64,000 bases of DNA from the NCBI GenBank assembly GCA_016235165.1, contig JACRLX010000043.1, positions 1-64,000 of the forward strand. Direction: 5' to 3'. The stretch comes from Rhodocyclales bacterium. Its GTDB lineage: Bacteria > Pseudomonadota > Gammaproteobacteria > Burkholderiales > Rhodocyclaceae. A program made the position numbers and the translations under genes. Of the stretch, positions 63,993 to 64,000 are shown in pieces (position 1 is the first letter of the stretch; every line of letters begins with the position of its first letter). The notes under the pieces were generated by a model that had not been told where the DNA came from, ran no database searches, and worked only from the letters and a program-made list of their open reading frames with translations.

Positions 63993-64000
63993 TCGCTCCG

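Overview
The window looks like a chromosomal segment of a GC-rich betaproteobacterium. The gene order and proteins (PilS/PilR with a PP0621-type protein, hemC-hemD-hemX-hemY, kdsD-kdsC-lptC-lptA, GTP-type PEP carboxykinase, the MaeB fusion, IorAB, a TusE/DsrC-type protein, an alanine/lysine-rich histone-like protein and PhaR-like operators) fit the Rhodocyclales, perhaps Sterolibacteriaceae. That placement is inference; no rRNA operon lies in the window.

Layout. 1-11.2 kb is an accessory block, and its first 6.8 kb is visibly less GC-rich than the rest. A five-gene minus-strand unit (arylsulfotransferase-like protein, GMC oxidoreductase and an SsuABC/TauABC-type importer) faces a LysR regulator. 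It is followed by a decayed gene, an RNase Z/arylsulfatase-like metallo-hydrolase, and an FGly-type sulfatase divergent from an IclR regulator. 11.2-13.2 kb is scar-like: an intact DUF433/DUF5615 toxin-antitoxin pair and a broken TumE-like pair. 13.2-25.5 kb holds core metabolism: PutA, an RlmN-like protein, Pcm, a TusE-like protein, and the iorA-iorB-folD-purE-hemF-nudix run. 26-31 kb is the hemC-D-X-Y operon and a PBP7-type endopeptidase. 31-38 kb carries a patatin, MaeB, PckG and an aminotransferase at the PEP/pyruvate/malate node. 38-43 kb has a histone H1-like gene and the translationally coupled PP0621-pilS-pilR-ampD chain beside tRNA-Pro(CGG). 43-50 kb has polyprenyl synthase, argH, a Ser/Thr kinase fused to a cyclic-nucleotide-binding domain, a fructosamine-kinase-like gene, grxD, apaG and a membrane adenylate cyclase. 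50-58 kb has an orphan histidine kinase, a type IV pilin with a sigma-54 promoter, and a membrane/GtrA/FAD-enzyme envelope cassette. 58-64 kb has a Kef-type antiporter, kdsD-kdsC-lptC-lptA, an enoyl-CoA hydratase, and at the right edge a strong promoter between two PhaR-like operators.

Things that stand out: (i) a dispersed short repeat of about 27 bp in roughly nine copies, which lies inside coding sequence at several sites and then reads as V-G-A-G-x-T-A; (ii) a 162-bp MITE-like element with about 31-bp terminal inverted repeats; (iii) a PKA-like arrangement of a kinase with a cNMP-binding domain close to an adenylate cyclase; (iv) a sigma-54 pilin promoter with a TGTC/GACA dyad, in the same window as pilSR; (v) an accessory block holding three unrelated families that can act on sulfate esters. 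All function calls were made by reading the sequence, without database searches.
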